Shown: positions 1 to 6,426, counted from the stretch's first letter. The stretch is DNA of 8,373 bases from Methanobacteriota archaeon (GCA_023409695.1 JAEYQZ010000137.1:1-8373); one strand, 5' to 3'. Numbers and translations: made by a program. Notes: generated from the letters alone by a model not told the origin.

Positions 1-211
1 TTATCCCCTTAGTTAATTGATTAGTAGCTAGTAGGATTTAAAAATAAATTTTTTACCTTTAAAAATATCTAGTTTAATGTAATTAGAAGAAAGTTATAAA
101 ACTTGTTATAAATTTTAATATGTAAAATGCCATCTTACTTATTATATCTAATTTTAAATAAAAACAAAATGATACCTAACTGATAGATATACTTTAAAAT
201 TAGACTCAACA
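1..211. other. AT-rich intergenic segment at left edge
   Basis: No gene can be supported here. All reading frames on both strands are closed by frequent stops, and the base composition is strongly A/T like the other spacers in the window. It lies downstream of the minus-strand kinase gene and probably carries its 3' end signals. An upstream plus-strand gene could end in the first dozen bases (a TAG at 10-12 in frame 1), but too little is visible to call it. Confidence 0.6.
156..169 (-). terminator. possible T-tract terminator of the PAS kinase gene
   Basis: Read on the minus strand this stretch is a T-rich run broken by single other bases (TTTT, G, TTTTT, A, TTT). It starts about 43 bp beyond the kinase stop codon. 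Archaeal RNA polymerase terminates at T-rich tracts without needing a hairpin, so the position and composition fit. The surrounding DNA is so AT-rich that chance is a real alternative. Confidence 0.35.
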
Positions 212-2515
212 TTAACTTCTAACTGGAATCGTGAAATAAAAAGTAGAACCTTTACCTAACTCTGATTCAACCCAAATACGGCCGCCATGACGATCAATAA
301 TTCTTTTAACTATGGCTAACCCTATTCCTGCACCTTGATATTCTCCAATTGCATGTAACCTTTTAAATACCTCAAATATTTTATCACCGTACTGTTCCTC
401 TAATCCAATTCCATTATCATTAACTGAAAATACATAAGCGTTATCTTCTTTCTTAGCAGAGATATGAATTTCAGGTTGTACTCCTTCCCTGCGGAATTTT
501 ATTGCATTTCCTATTAAATTCTGGAATACACGTATAATCTGATCCTCATCTGCAAAAATCACTGGAAGTGAATCACTGGTTATTTCAGCATTACTTTCAC
601 TAATTGCAATACTTAAATTATTTAAAGCATAATTTAATGCTGTTTCAGCTTCAAATTCTCCAAATACATGCCCCTTTGTCCCAACACGAGAATATTCAAG
701 CAAACCCTGAATCATTTCTTTCATTCGGGAAGCTCCATCAACCATAAATTCTATAAATTCATCCGCATCATTACCTAGTTTGCCTTTATATCGTCTTTCA
801 AGAAGTTGAGCAAAGCTAGCAATAGTACGTAGTGGTTCTTGCAAGTCATGACTTGTAATATAAGCAAAGCTCTGCAATTCCTCATTAGAACGTCTTAATT
901 CAGCTATTATTTCTTTTAATTGCTCTTCGGCTTTTTTACGTTCTGTAATATCACGAGCAATAGCAAGACTTACCCTTTTTTTCCCAAGTGAGAAAATATG
1001 CACACTAACCTCAACAGGTATTTTCTTTCCATCTTTAGTTGCACTGATTGATTGGAATGTAGTATATTCTTTTATCTGGAGTTCTGCCATGATTTTAGGT
1101 ACTTCTTTCTGATTATCTGGCGCAAATAAATCTAAAGGAGTTTTACTTAAAAATTCTTCTCGAGTGTAACCCAATATGTTAACTGCAGCAGCATTTACTT
1201 CAATGAAATTCCCTAATAACCCATTTTCTTGACTTTCAGACAATGCTATCATATCAATTGCTTTATTAAATAATTCACGGAACTTGACTTCACTTTCTTT
1301 TATAGTTCCATAAGCTATTTTTAATTCTGCTGTACGTTCTTGAACTTTTTCTTCTAAATGGTCACGTGCCTGTCTTAATTCTTCTTCAGCTTGTTTACGC
1401 TCGGTAATATCTTGAATATGAGTTATAAAATAAATAGGATTATTATTTTCACGTAAAAGAAAAGTACTCACATCTGCCCACATAATGCACCCATTTTTGC
1501 GAATATAACGCTTTTCAAAACGTAACTTTTCATTTTTACCTTCAATTAATGATTTTACAACATTTTGGCTGATTTCTAAATCATCAGGACATGTAATATC
1601 TTGGAATGTAATAGATTTAAGTTCTTCTTTAGAATAGCCGAGCATTTCACTTAAAGCACTATTTACATCAAATAATTGCCCATCAATACATGTAAGCACT
1701 ATTCCAATAGTTGCATTCTCAAATGTTTCCCTAAATTTCTTTTCACTCTCTTTTAAAGCTGATTCAGCTTTTTCACGCTTAGTTACATCATGAATTATAG
1801 AATAAATTAATTTTCTATTTTCAACAGTTACAATGCCGCTATAAGCCTCAACATCCTTTATTTCACCATTTGATAACCTATGTTTGAATAAAAAATGCTT
1901 TCGTTTTCCTAATTCGGCTTTATGCATCTCTTTCAACACTTCTTGTTCACTAAGAACATTGATATCAGTAATTTTTAATTCAGTAATCTCTTCTTTATTA
2001 TAACCATAAAATGAAATAGCTGCTGGATTTGCATCAACAATATTTCCTGTTTTTGGGTCAATAAGAATCATTACAGCATGATTATTTTTAAATAAACTGC
2101 GATATATCTCTTCACTTTGCCTTAAAGCATCCTGATATTTCCTTTGTTCAGTTACATCCACTCTAAGCACTGCAAAAAGGTTATTTGGCATATCAAAACC
2201 TGAAACAAGAAAATATTTATCTGTAGGAGGATAATAAACTTCAAATCGGTTTCTTTGTCCTGTTGAATGTAATTCATGAATAGCTTTAAGATGAGGCTGT
2301 ATAAAATCTAAACCAAATATTTCTACTGCACTTTTACCAATGGCTTTAGGGTTTATATCCATAGTTTCAACAGTTGCAGGGTTCATATATTCAAGAATAC
2401 CATCAATTACTTCACCGTTATCATTAAAAATTAGTTTATAAACTGTTACTCCTTCAAGCATAATGTCAAATATTTTAAACTGGTTTGTAACAGTAGATTT
2501 ACAAGATTTTTCCAT
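212..2515 (-). CDS. soluble four-PAS sensor histidine kinase
   Basis: This is a complete 767-residue histidine kinase. It has no membrane segment or signal peptide, so it should sense a cytoplasmic cue. Domains in order: PAS1 about 10-128 (divergent), PAS2 132-250, PAS3 258-375, a coiled-coil linker 375-410, PAS4 408-527, HisKA about 540-612 and HATPase about 650-765. PAS2-PAS4 end in the usual D-[IV]-T-x-R-[KE] motif. The phospho-accepting residue is H556 in SHDLQEPLRT. The N box has N666 and N670, the G1 box is D700-x-G-x-G704, and the G2 box is G728-x-G-x-G732. HisKA kinases with phosphatase activity usually carry T or N four residues after the histidine; here it is E560, so a kinase-biased enzyme is possible. 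The H-box resembles bacterial phytochrome-type kinases, although no GAF/PHY module is present. The ATG at 2515 follows a weak GAAGATGAT Shine-Dalgarno-like stretch. No response regulator lies nearby, so the partner is unknown. A paralogue begins at 6896. Confidence 0.95.
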   Translation of the reverse strand: MEKSCKSTVTNQFKIFDIMLEGVTVYKLIFNDNGEVIDGILEYMNPATVETMDINPKAIGKSAVEIFGLDFIQPHLKAIHELHSTGQRNRFEVYYPPTDKYFLVSGFDMPNNLFAVLRVDVTEQRKYQDALRQSEEIYRSLFKNNHAVMILIDPKTGNIVDANPAAISFYGYNKEEITELKITDINVLSEQEVLKEMHKAELGKRKHFLFKHRLSNGEIKDVEAYSGIVTVENRKLIYSIIHDVTKREKAESALKESEKKFRETFENATIGIVLTCIDGQLFDVNSALSEMLGYSKEELKSITFQDITCPDDLEISQNVVKSLIEGKNEKLRFEKRYIRKNGCIMWADVSTFLLRENNNPIYFITHIQDITERKQAEEELRQARDHLEEKVQERTAELKIAYGTIKESEVKFRELFNKAIDMIALSESQENGLLGNFIEVNAAAVNILGYTREEFLSKTPLDLFAPDNQKEVPKIMAELQIKEYTTFQSISATKDGKKIPVEVSVHIFSLGKKRVSLAIARDITERKKAEEQLKEIIAELRRSNEELQSFAYITSHDLQEPLRTIASFAQLLERRYKGKLGNDADEFIEFMVDGASRMKEMIQGLLEYSRVGTKGHVFGEFEAETALNYALNNLSIAISESNAEITSDSLPVIFADEDQIIRVFQNLIGNAIKFRREGVQPEIHISAKKEDNAYVFSVNDNGIGLEEQYGDKIFEVFKRLHAIGEYQGAGIGLAIVKRIIDRHGGRIWVESELGKGSTFYFTIPVRS

Positions 2516-2551
2516 TTATATCATCTTCTATGACCATATGAATCATTATTT

Positions 2552-2567
2552 AATCTCTTAAGAGATT
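2552..2567. promoter_or_regulatory. perfect 16-bp palindrome, candidate operator of the PAS kinase gene
   Basis: AATCTCTTAAGAGATT is identical to its own reverse complement over all 16 bases. It sits immediately downstream, in the minus direction, of a TATA-like box at 2570-2577, so it would cover about -5 to -20 of the predicted promoter. Repressors of archaeal genes often bind there to block polymerase recruitment. The palindrome is seen directly; its role as an operator is inferred. Confidence 0.5.
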
Positions 2568-2569
2568 TT

Positions 2570-2577
2570 AATATAAA
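2570..2577 (-). promoter_or_regulatory. TATA box (box A) of the PAS kinase gene
   Basis: On the minus strand this reads TTTATATT, one base from the archaeal box A consensus TTTATATA. Its centre is about 58 bp from the ATG at 2515. Transcription would start near 2547 and give a leader of roughly 32 nt, enough for the weak ribosome-binding site. Confidence 0.5.
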
Positions 2578-2791
2578 TAGAGTTATATTATTTTTTAATT
2601 CTAAATGAAATAAATTTTACTATGTTTACTGCTTAAAATTAATTTTTCATTAACACTGTTACTTTCCTAAATGGAATAGAATTAGATACCCCACTTAAAA
2701 ATAAGAGAATTATATAGATTTTGCATGCATAGTGAAATGGATCTTTAAAGAAATATCATTAATTTTTGAATGTCGAAAAGAATTATTTGAT

Positions 2792-2799
2792 TTTATATA
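2792..2799 (+). promoter_or_regulatory. exact TTTATATA box, distal promoter candidate
   Basis: This is a perfect match to the archaeal box A consensus in the plus direction. Transcription would begin near 2822 and run through the inverted repeat at 2843-2871. The symporter start codon is more than 250 bp away, so it would give either a long leader or a separate small RNA. In AT-rich DNA an exact 8-mer can occur by chance. Confidence 0.35.
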
Positions 2800-2842
2800 A
2801 CAAAAAAATATGGACTAATTAATTATTATACCGGGTTTTATA

Positions 2843-2871
2843 GCCAGTGAAATGCCATATTATCCACTGGC
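2843..2871. repeat. 7+7-bp inverted repeat (GCCAGTG / CACTGGC)
   Basis: The arms at 2843-2849 and 2865-2871 are perfect complements separated by 15 bases. As RNA the stem could extend by four A-U pairs (TTTT on the left, AAAA on the right) with a three-base left bulge. The arms are clearly richer in G/C than the surrounding spacer, which makes a chance origin less likely. It could be an RNA hairpin in a transcript from the TATA box at 2792 or a protein-binding site. Confidence 0.45.
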
Positions 2872-2909
2872 AAAATAGTATGAATTTATATGCAAAAATG
2901 CGCTAAAAC

Positions 2910-2926
2910 AAAAGTGTTACGCTTTT
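2910..2926 (+). repeat. short hairpin next to a TATA box
   Basis: AAAAGTG (2910-2916) and CGCTTTT (2920-2926) pair over seven positions with one G-T wobble and a three-base TTA loop. The right arm overlaps the TTTATATA box at 2924-2931. It could act as a terminator-like hairpin for a transcript starting upstream, or simply reflect base composition. Confidence 0.3.
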
Positions 2927-2931
2927 ATATA
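2924..2931 (+). promoter_or_regulatory. exact TTTATATA box, candidate symporter promoter
   Basis: This is a second perfect archaeal box A match in the plus direction. Transcription would begin near 2953, giving a symporter leader of about 125 nt that includes the 2999-3020 palindrome as a potential RNA hairpin. A proximal alternative is TTAAAATA at 3032-3039, which would give a leader of about 20 nt with only the ribosome-binding site. Confidence 0.4.
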
Positions 2932-2998
2932 AAGTAGACTTAATAGCAACTATTAATAGGAAAAATATTCATGTTTTTCATGCTTATTTTTAATATTT

Positions 2999-3020
2999 TC
3001 ATAATTTGTCGAAATTATGA
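2999..3020. promoter_or_regulatory. 9+9-bp palindrome upstream of the symporter, candidate operator or leader hairpin
   Basis: TCATAATTT (2999-3007) and AAATTATGA (3012-3020) are perfect complements around a four-base GTCG centre. The element ends 12 bp before the proximal TATA-like sequence TTAAAATA (3032-3039) and 59 bp before the GTG start. If the proximal promoter is used it is placed like an upstream regulator site. If the TATA box at 2924 is used it lies inside the leader RNA and could fold. Confidence 0.5.
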
Positions 3021-3031
3021 TAAATTACTGG

Positions 3032-3039
3032 TTAAAATA
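3032..3039 (+). promoter_or_regulatory. proximal TATA-like element of the symporter gene
   Basis: TTAAAATA is an imperfect box A. Transcription would start near 3061, leaving a leader of about 20 nt that still contains the GGAGGT ribosome-binding site. It competes with the better consensus box at 2924-2931. Confidence 0.35.
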
Positions 3040-3067
3040 GGCTAAAATTTGGATAAATTTAATTAAT

Positions 3068-3073
3068 GGAGGT
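3068..3073 (+). promoter_or_regulatory. strong ribosome-binding site fixing the symporter GTG start
   Basis: GGAGGT matches the anti-Shine-Dalgarno of methanogen 16S rRNA and is followed by a six-base spacer and GTG at 3080. It supports the GTG as the true start. Confidence 0.85.
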
Positions 3074-3079
3074 TATTAA

Positions 3080-4678
3080 GTGGATTTATTTGCATTAATT
3101 GTTGTAGTGCTGGTTTATCTTCTTATTATAGGATATGTAGGTTACATAGCCTGGAAGCGAACCAAAAGCGCTGATGATTATATGGTTGCAGGAAGAGAAA
3201 CCCATCCATATATCATGGCTCTCAGTTACGGGGCAACGTTTATCAGTACTGCAGCGATTGTAGGATTTGGTGGTGTAGCCGCCAATTATGGTATGGGAAT
3301 TTTATGGCTTGTATTTTTAAACATCATTATAGGAATTTTTATAGCATTTGTATTCTTTGGAAAACGTACTCGAAGAATGGGGCACAACTTAAACGCCCTT
3401 ACATTTCCAGAATTCCTTTCGCGTCGTTTCGACAGTAAATTTGTTCAGTACTTCTCAGGTGCTGTAATATTTGTTGGAATGCCATTATATGCATCGGCAG
3501 TTTTAATTGGTATGGCCCGATTTGTACAAACAACTCTTCAAATTGATTACAACATAGCTTTAGTTGTAATGGCCCTTATTGTGGCAGTATATGTTATATT
3601 TGGAGGTATAAGAGGAGTAATGTACACTGATGCCCTGCAGGGAACCATTATGTTCTTTGGAATGCTTATTCTGTTAATTACCATCTACTGGCTTACAGGA
3701 GGCGTTACTGCAGGTAATCAGGCCCTCACTAATCTGGTTAACTTAGTACCTGCCAGTGCTACAGCCAATGCCACGGCCACAGGATTTACAGGATGGACTT
3801 CTATGCCCGCATTAGGCAGTCCTTTCTGGTGGACTCTGATTTCAAGCCTTATTTTAGGTGTTGGTATAGGTGTTTTATCACAACCACAGCTTGCAGTAAG
3901 GTTCATGACCGTTAAATCAAACAAAGAACTAAACAGAGCTGTAGCAATAGGCGGTCTTTTCATATTTATGACCACATTTGCAGCTTATATTGTAGGATCA
4001 TTATCCAATGTTTACTTCTTCCAGCATACTGGAATGACTGCAGTTCAGGCTGCAGGAGGTAACCTTGATTCAGTCATACCTACATTCATCAGCGCTGCCA
4101 TGCCTTTATGGTTTGCATACGTCTTTATGATTGTTCTGCTATCAGCAGCTATGTCTACACTTTCTGCCCAATTCCACGTGCAGGGAACTGCTCTTGGAAG
4201 AGATATATATGAAACCATATCCAAAAAGAAAAGAGGATCTTCTGTGAAAGTAGCTCGTATAGGTATCCTGATAGCAGTTGTAATAGCTGTAATTCTTGGA
4301 TTTATCCTTCCAGGAAGTATAGTAGCAGTAGGAACATCCATATGGTTCGGTATAACTGCAGCGGCTTTCCTTTCAATATATACTGCCGCCATATACTGGA
4401 AGAAAGCTACAAAAGTTGGAGTTATTGCAGGACTTGTATCTGGAACCTTTGCCAGCTTCTTCTGGTTAGTATTCCAGTACAAAAAATCAGCAGAGGCACT
4501 TGGTATTTGCAAGGCAATTACAGGCCAGTCAGTCCTTATAACTGCAAGTCCATGGCCTAGTGTAGACCCTATTATTATAGGTCTTCCTGTAGCGGCAATT
4601 GTAACTATCGTGGTGTGTTTAATTACCAAACCTCCAAGTAAAGAACACATAGACAAATGCTTTAATGGAATAAAATAA
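3080..4678 (+). CDS. sodium:solute symporter (SSS family) permease, substrate unknown
   Basis: This 532-residue membrane protein has about 13 hydrophobic helices, the usual SSS number and length. Approximate spans are 4-24, 45-66, 72-94, 122-146, 157-175, 185-206, 249-270, 287-310, 333-362, 393-415, 416-440, 446-466 and 497-517. The SSS signature is visible at 175-195 (GGIRGVMYTDALQ followed by a hydrophobic run). The helix around 352-363 contains AAMSTLSAQ; S359 and T360 correspond to the paired Ser/Thr that bind sodium in PutP and vSGLT, so sodium coupling looks intact. Family members carry proline, pantothenate, acetate, sugars or other small solutes, and these motifs do not identify the substrate. 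The GTG start is supported by GGAGGT six bases upstream. The gene appears monocistronic, with its own regulated-looking upstream region and a hairpin/T-tract terminator. By eye its G+C is higher than that of the flanking kinase genes, which may reflect membrane-protein composition or expression level. Confidence 0.93.
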   Translation: MDLFALIVVVLVYLLIIGYVGYIAWKRTKSADDYMVAGRETHPYIMALSYGATFISTAAIVGFGGVAANYGMGILWLVFLNIIIGIFIAFVFFGKRTRRMGHNLNALTFPEFLSRRFDSKFVQYFSGAVIFVGMPLYASAVLIGMARFVQTTLQIDYNIALVVMALIVAVYVIFGGIRGVMYTDALQGTIMFFGMLILLITIYWLTGGVTAGNQALTNLVNLVPASATANATATGFTGWTSMPALGSPFWWTLISSLILGVGIGVLSQPQLAVRFMTVKSNKELNRAVAIGGLFIFMTTFAAYIVGSLSNVYFFQHTGMTAVQAAGGNLDSVIPTFISAAMPLWFAYVFMIVLLSAAMSTLSAQFHVQGTALGRDIYETISKKKRGSSVKVARIGILIAVVIAVILGFILPGSIVAVGTSIWFGITAAAFLSIYTAAIYWKKATKVGVIAGLVSGTFASFFWLVFQYKKSAEALGICKAITGQSVLITASPWPSVDPIIIGLPVAAIVTIVVCLITKPPSKEHIDKCFNGIK

Positions 4679-4689
4679 TTTTAATTTTA

Positions 4690-4718
4690 GGGGAATTATC
4701 CCCACCTATCTATTTTTT
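4690..4718 (+). terminator. hairpin plus T-tract terminator of the symporter gene
   Basis: GGGGA (4690-4694) and TCCCC (4699-4703) form a five-pair stem with an ATTA loop, 12 bp past the symporter stop codon. A run of six Ts follows at 4713-4718. The T run alone could suffice in archaea. It separates the symporter from the hydrolase transcript. Confidence 0.6.
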
Positions 4719-4746
4719 CAATTCAAAATTTTAATAAATATCATAC

Positions 4747-4755
4747 AGTATATTA
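4747..4755 (+). promoter_or_regulatory. TATA-like element of the hydrolase gene
   Basis: AGTATATTA is a moderate box A match centred about 39 bp before the ATG at 4790. The predicted start near 4777 would give a leader of about 13 nt. This fits the absence of a recognisable Shine-Dalgarno sequence before that ATG. Confidence 0.35.
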
Positions 4756-4789
4756 AAATCAACTGAAATTATTTATTCCGGTTTTTATT

Positions 4790-5659
4790 ATGGAAAGAAA
4801 AGCATTCGATGTCAAAAATCACGATTTTAAAGAATGGAACGAAGTTTTTAATAATTCACAGCCCATAAAAATTAAAAATTTCGTTACAGGACACGTTATA
4901 TTAAATAAACGCGGTGCATTAAATCCAGATCATCCAAAAGCAGGTGTTATCGAGGATGACCTTTTAGAAGTCCCAGTACTCGCTCACTGGATCCACCATG
5001 AGAAACTGGGGGATTATTTAATAGACACAGGTTTAGATAGTTCATATCATGATGATCCTCATGGAAATATGAAAGGACTGTTTGCAAAATTATTTATGAA
5101 AACAGAATTATTTGTAGATGAATATAAGCAGGAAAAAAATCAAAATATTGGCCATTATATTAAAGAAAATGAAATTAAATTAAAAGGAGTCTTTTTTACA
5201 CACCTCCACTCTGATCATATTGCCGGAACACGTGAATTACCCAAAAACATCACATATGTAGCCAGTAAAGACGAAAAATATCATGATTACAAGCCGTTCT
5301 TTTATGGGGATTACCTGAAAGGCGTAAAAACACTTTATGAGATTGATTTTAAAAATGCGGTAGACATGCCAATTCTAGGAAAGAGTTTTGATATTTTTGG
5401 TGATGGATCTCTGTGGGCAATATCAACACCAGGACACACTAAAGGCCATATTTCTTTTTTAATTAACACTCTAAATGGTCCTATCCTATTAGCAGGAGAT
5501 GTTTGTTTTATTGAATTAAGTTTAAAAAACGGAGTAGCCCCTAGCAGTTATACTGAAGATGTAAAAGTTAATCAAGAAACTTTTGACAAAATAATTGAAT
5601 TTAAAAGGGCTTATCCAAAAATTGAAGTAATTTGTGGGCATCAATGTCCACAAATGTAA
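4790..5659 (+). CDS. metallo-beta-lactamase-fold hydrolase, lactonase-like
   Basis: This 289-residue cytoplasmic protein has the full MBL-fold metal-binding set: H138-x-H140-x-D142-H143 in THLHSDHIAG, H216 in STPGHTKGH, D237 in LLAGDV and H284 in ICGHQ. This set supports a two-metal (typically zinc) hydrolase. The fold's N-terminal LIDTG turn is at 77-81. The layout resembles the N-acyl-homoserine-lactonase-like branch, but the same motifs occur in glyoxalase II-like and many uncharacterised hydrolases, so the substrate cannot be named. An insert at about 82-130 and the 157-200 region are poor in recognisable motifs. The protein ends only five residues after the last metal ligand, a short tail for the family. 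The ATG has no clear ribosome-binding site, suggesting a leaderless or short-leader mRNA. The symporter terminator upstream and the convergent phosphatase downstream indicate a single-gene unit. Confidence 0.88.
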   Translation: MERKAFDVKNHDFKEWNEVFNNSQPIKIKNFVTGHVILNKRGALNPDHPKAGVIEDDLLEVPVLAHWIHHEKLGDYLIDTGLDSSYHDDPHGNMKGLFAKLFMKTELFVDEYKQEKNQNIGHYIKENEIKLKGVFFTHLHSDHIAGTRELPKNITYVASKDEKYHDYKPFFYGDYLKGVKTLYEIDFKNAVDMPILGKSFDIFGDGSLWAISTPGHTKGHISFLINTLNGPILLAGDVCFIELSLKNGVAPSSYTEDVKVNQETFDKIIEFKRAYPKIEVICGHQCPQM

Positions 5660-5662
5660 AAA
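5658..5662 (-). terminator. short T-tract past the phosphatase stop, overlapping the hydrolase stop codon
   Basis: On the minus strand this is a run of five Ts, 12 bp past the phosphatase stop. It overlaps the last two bases of the hydrolase stop codon. With the T run at 5679-5684, it means each gene's likely 3' end lies inside or against the other gene. Confidence 0.3.
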
Positions 5663-5674
5663 TTCAATACCATT

Positions 5675-6331
5675 TTACTTTTTTATAATTTTAGATATAT
5701 CTAACGTTATTAATTTTCTTAATCCCATCTTTTCTAATGTTTCGTTTGAAAAAATATTATTTTCATATTTTAAAACTACCAGTGCAGATATTATTCCAAT
5801 TAATCCTCCTAAAATTACATCTAAAGGATAATGAACACCAACATATACTCTTGAAAATCCAATTACTGCAGCAAATGCCAATAAAGGATAAATCAGCCTA
5901 AGCTCTCTATTTAAAACTTCAATATTATACTTAAGGCCAATAACTGTAGCTGCTGCAAATGAACTTGTAGTATGTCCAGAAGGGAATGAACAATATATTT
6001 CACTTTCAGAAACTAACTGATGAACATTACTTAAAGCTAAAAAAGGTCTTGGTTCAGCAATAATGTGCTTTATGAAGTATACTGCAGCACTGCTAATAAA
6101 TAGTGCCAATAATGCAAGTATAGCCACTTTTTTTGCTCTTACGCCGCCGAAAAGATATATTAATCCACATATTATAAAACATGCTGTGGTACTACCAAAA
6201 TTAGTTATAAACGGCATGAAAACATTTAAAATATTGTTTTGTAGTCCGTTGTTAATTAAATAGAATAATACTGTGTTATAATTTACTGTTTGACTAAATA
6301 AACTGTTTATAATTAAATTTATTATATTCAT
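5675..6331 (-). CDS. PAP2-family integral membrane phosphatase
   Basis: This 218-residue protein carries all three PAP2 (type 2 phosphatidic acid phosphatase) motifs. Motif 1 is K88-x6-R95-P96, motif 2 is P117-S-G-H120, and motif 3 is S160-R161-x5-H167-x3-D171. H120 is the expected acid/base histidine and H167 the nucleophile that forms the phospho-intermediate. Hydrophobic segments near 30-48, 49-63, 68-90, 121-134, 146-160 and 170-188 give the usual six-helix pattern. The last 30 residues form a polar, lysine-rich tail. Family members dephosphorylate lipid phosphates or polyprenyl diphosphates; in an archaeon an isoprenoid-diphosphate or glycan lipid carrier is a reasonable guess but is not shown by the sequence. 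The ATG at 6331 follows GAGGT (6340-6344) by eight bases. The gene is convergent with the hydrolase and divergent from the second kinase. Confidence 0.92.
   Translation of the reverse strand: MNIINLIINSLFSQTVNYNTVLFYLINNGLQNNILNVFMPFITNFGSTTACFIICGLIYLFGGVRAKKVAILALLALFISSAAVYFIKHIIAEPRPFLALSNVHQLVSESEIYCSFPSGHTTSSFAAATVIGLKYNIEVLNRELRLIYPLLAFAAVIGFSRVYVGVHYPLDVILGGLIGIISALVVLKYENNIFSNETLEKMGLRKLITLDISKIIKK
5679..5684 (+). terminator. T-tract just past the hydrolase stop
   Basis: Six consecutive Ts begin 20 bp after the hydrolase stop codon and lie within the last codons of the opposing phosphatase gene. They are the only obvious plus-strand termination signal in the 15-bp convergent gap or just beyond it. 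Confidence 0.4.
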
Positions 6332-6339
6332 TAAATATT

Positions 6340-6344
6340 ACCTC
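6340..6344 (-). promoter_or_regulatory. ribosome-binding site of the phosphatase gene
   Basis: On the minus strand this reads GAGGT, followed by an eight-base AATATTTA spacer before the ATG at 6331. It is a good archaeal Shine-Dalgarno match and supports the chosen start. Confidence 0.75.
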
Positions 6345-6379
6345 GACTAAAAATTGATTAATCCTGTTATTAATACTAA

Positions 6380-6387
6380 TTTTTAAA
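6380..6387 (-). promoter_or_regulatory. TATA-like box of the phosphatase gene
   Basis: On the minus strand this reads TTTAAAAA. The predicted transcription start near 6357 would give a leader of about 26 nt containing the GAGGT site. Composition alone could produce such a match. Confidence 0.4.
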
Positions 6388-6426
6388 TAATTATGCCAAG
6401 ATTTCGTCCAGATTCCCACCCCATTC

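Larger units (their letters stand above)
2578..2998. other. long divergent intergenic region with promoter-like and stem-loop elements
   Basis: No gene longer than a few codons can be supported between the divergent kinase and symporter genes, although 564 bp separate the two start codons. The DNA is strongly AT-rich. It contains two exact TTTATATA boxes in the plus direction (2792-2799 and 2924-2931), a 7+7-bp inverted repeat (2843-2871) and a short hairpin (2910-2926). A third stem lies at 2763-2779 (arms TTTTTGA and TCGAAAA, one G-T wobble, loop ATG). The spacing suggests a long, regulated symporter leader or a small RNA, but neither is proved. Confidence 0.5.

Noticed and set aside
2639..2652. 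14-base match TTAATTTTTCATTA, repeated at 6843-6856
   Set aside because: Both copies are almost pure A/T in very AT-rich spacers, where matches of this length are expected by chance, and their positions relative to the two kinase genes are not equivalent.
2681..2691. ATTAGATACCC, identical to a universal 16S rRNA motif
   Set aside because: Only these 11 bases match. The flanking sequence lacks any other 16S feature, so it is a coincidence and not an rRNA fragment.
3718..3975. 85-codon minus-strand open frame
   Set aside because: It lies wholly inside the symporter gene on the opposite strand, has no domain-like pattern and no ribosome-binding context. It is a coding shadow.
4342..4560. 72-codon plus-strand open frame
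   Set aside because: It is in another frame within the symporter gene, which is clearly the real coding frame by motifs and helices.
4045..4656. 203-codon minus-strand open frame
   Set aside because: It is antisense to the symporter gene. Its length comes from that gene's codon bias, and its sequence shows no recognisable family motif.
212..4678. Kinase and SSS symporter as a split CbrA-like transporter-sensor system
   Set aside because: CbrA-type proteins fuse an SSS domain to a kinase. Here the genes are divergent, separated by 564 bp, with separate promoters and no shared domain, so adjacency alone is not enough.
5634..5831. 65-codon plus-strand open frame
   Set aside because: It overlaps the end of the hydrolase and runs antisense to the PAP2 gene, which has complete catalytic motifs.
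6063..6263. 66-codon plus-strand open frame
   Set aside because: It is antisense to the PAP2 gene and has no support of its own.
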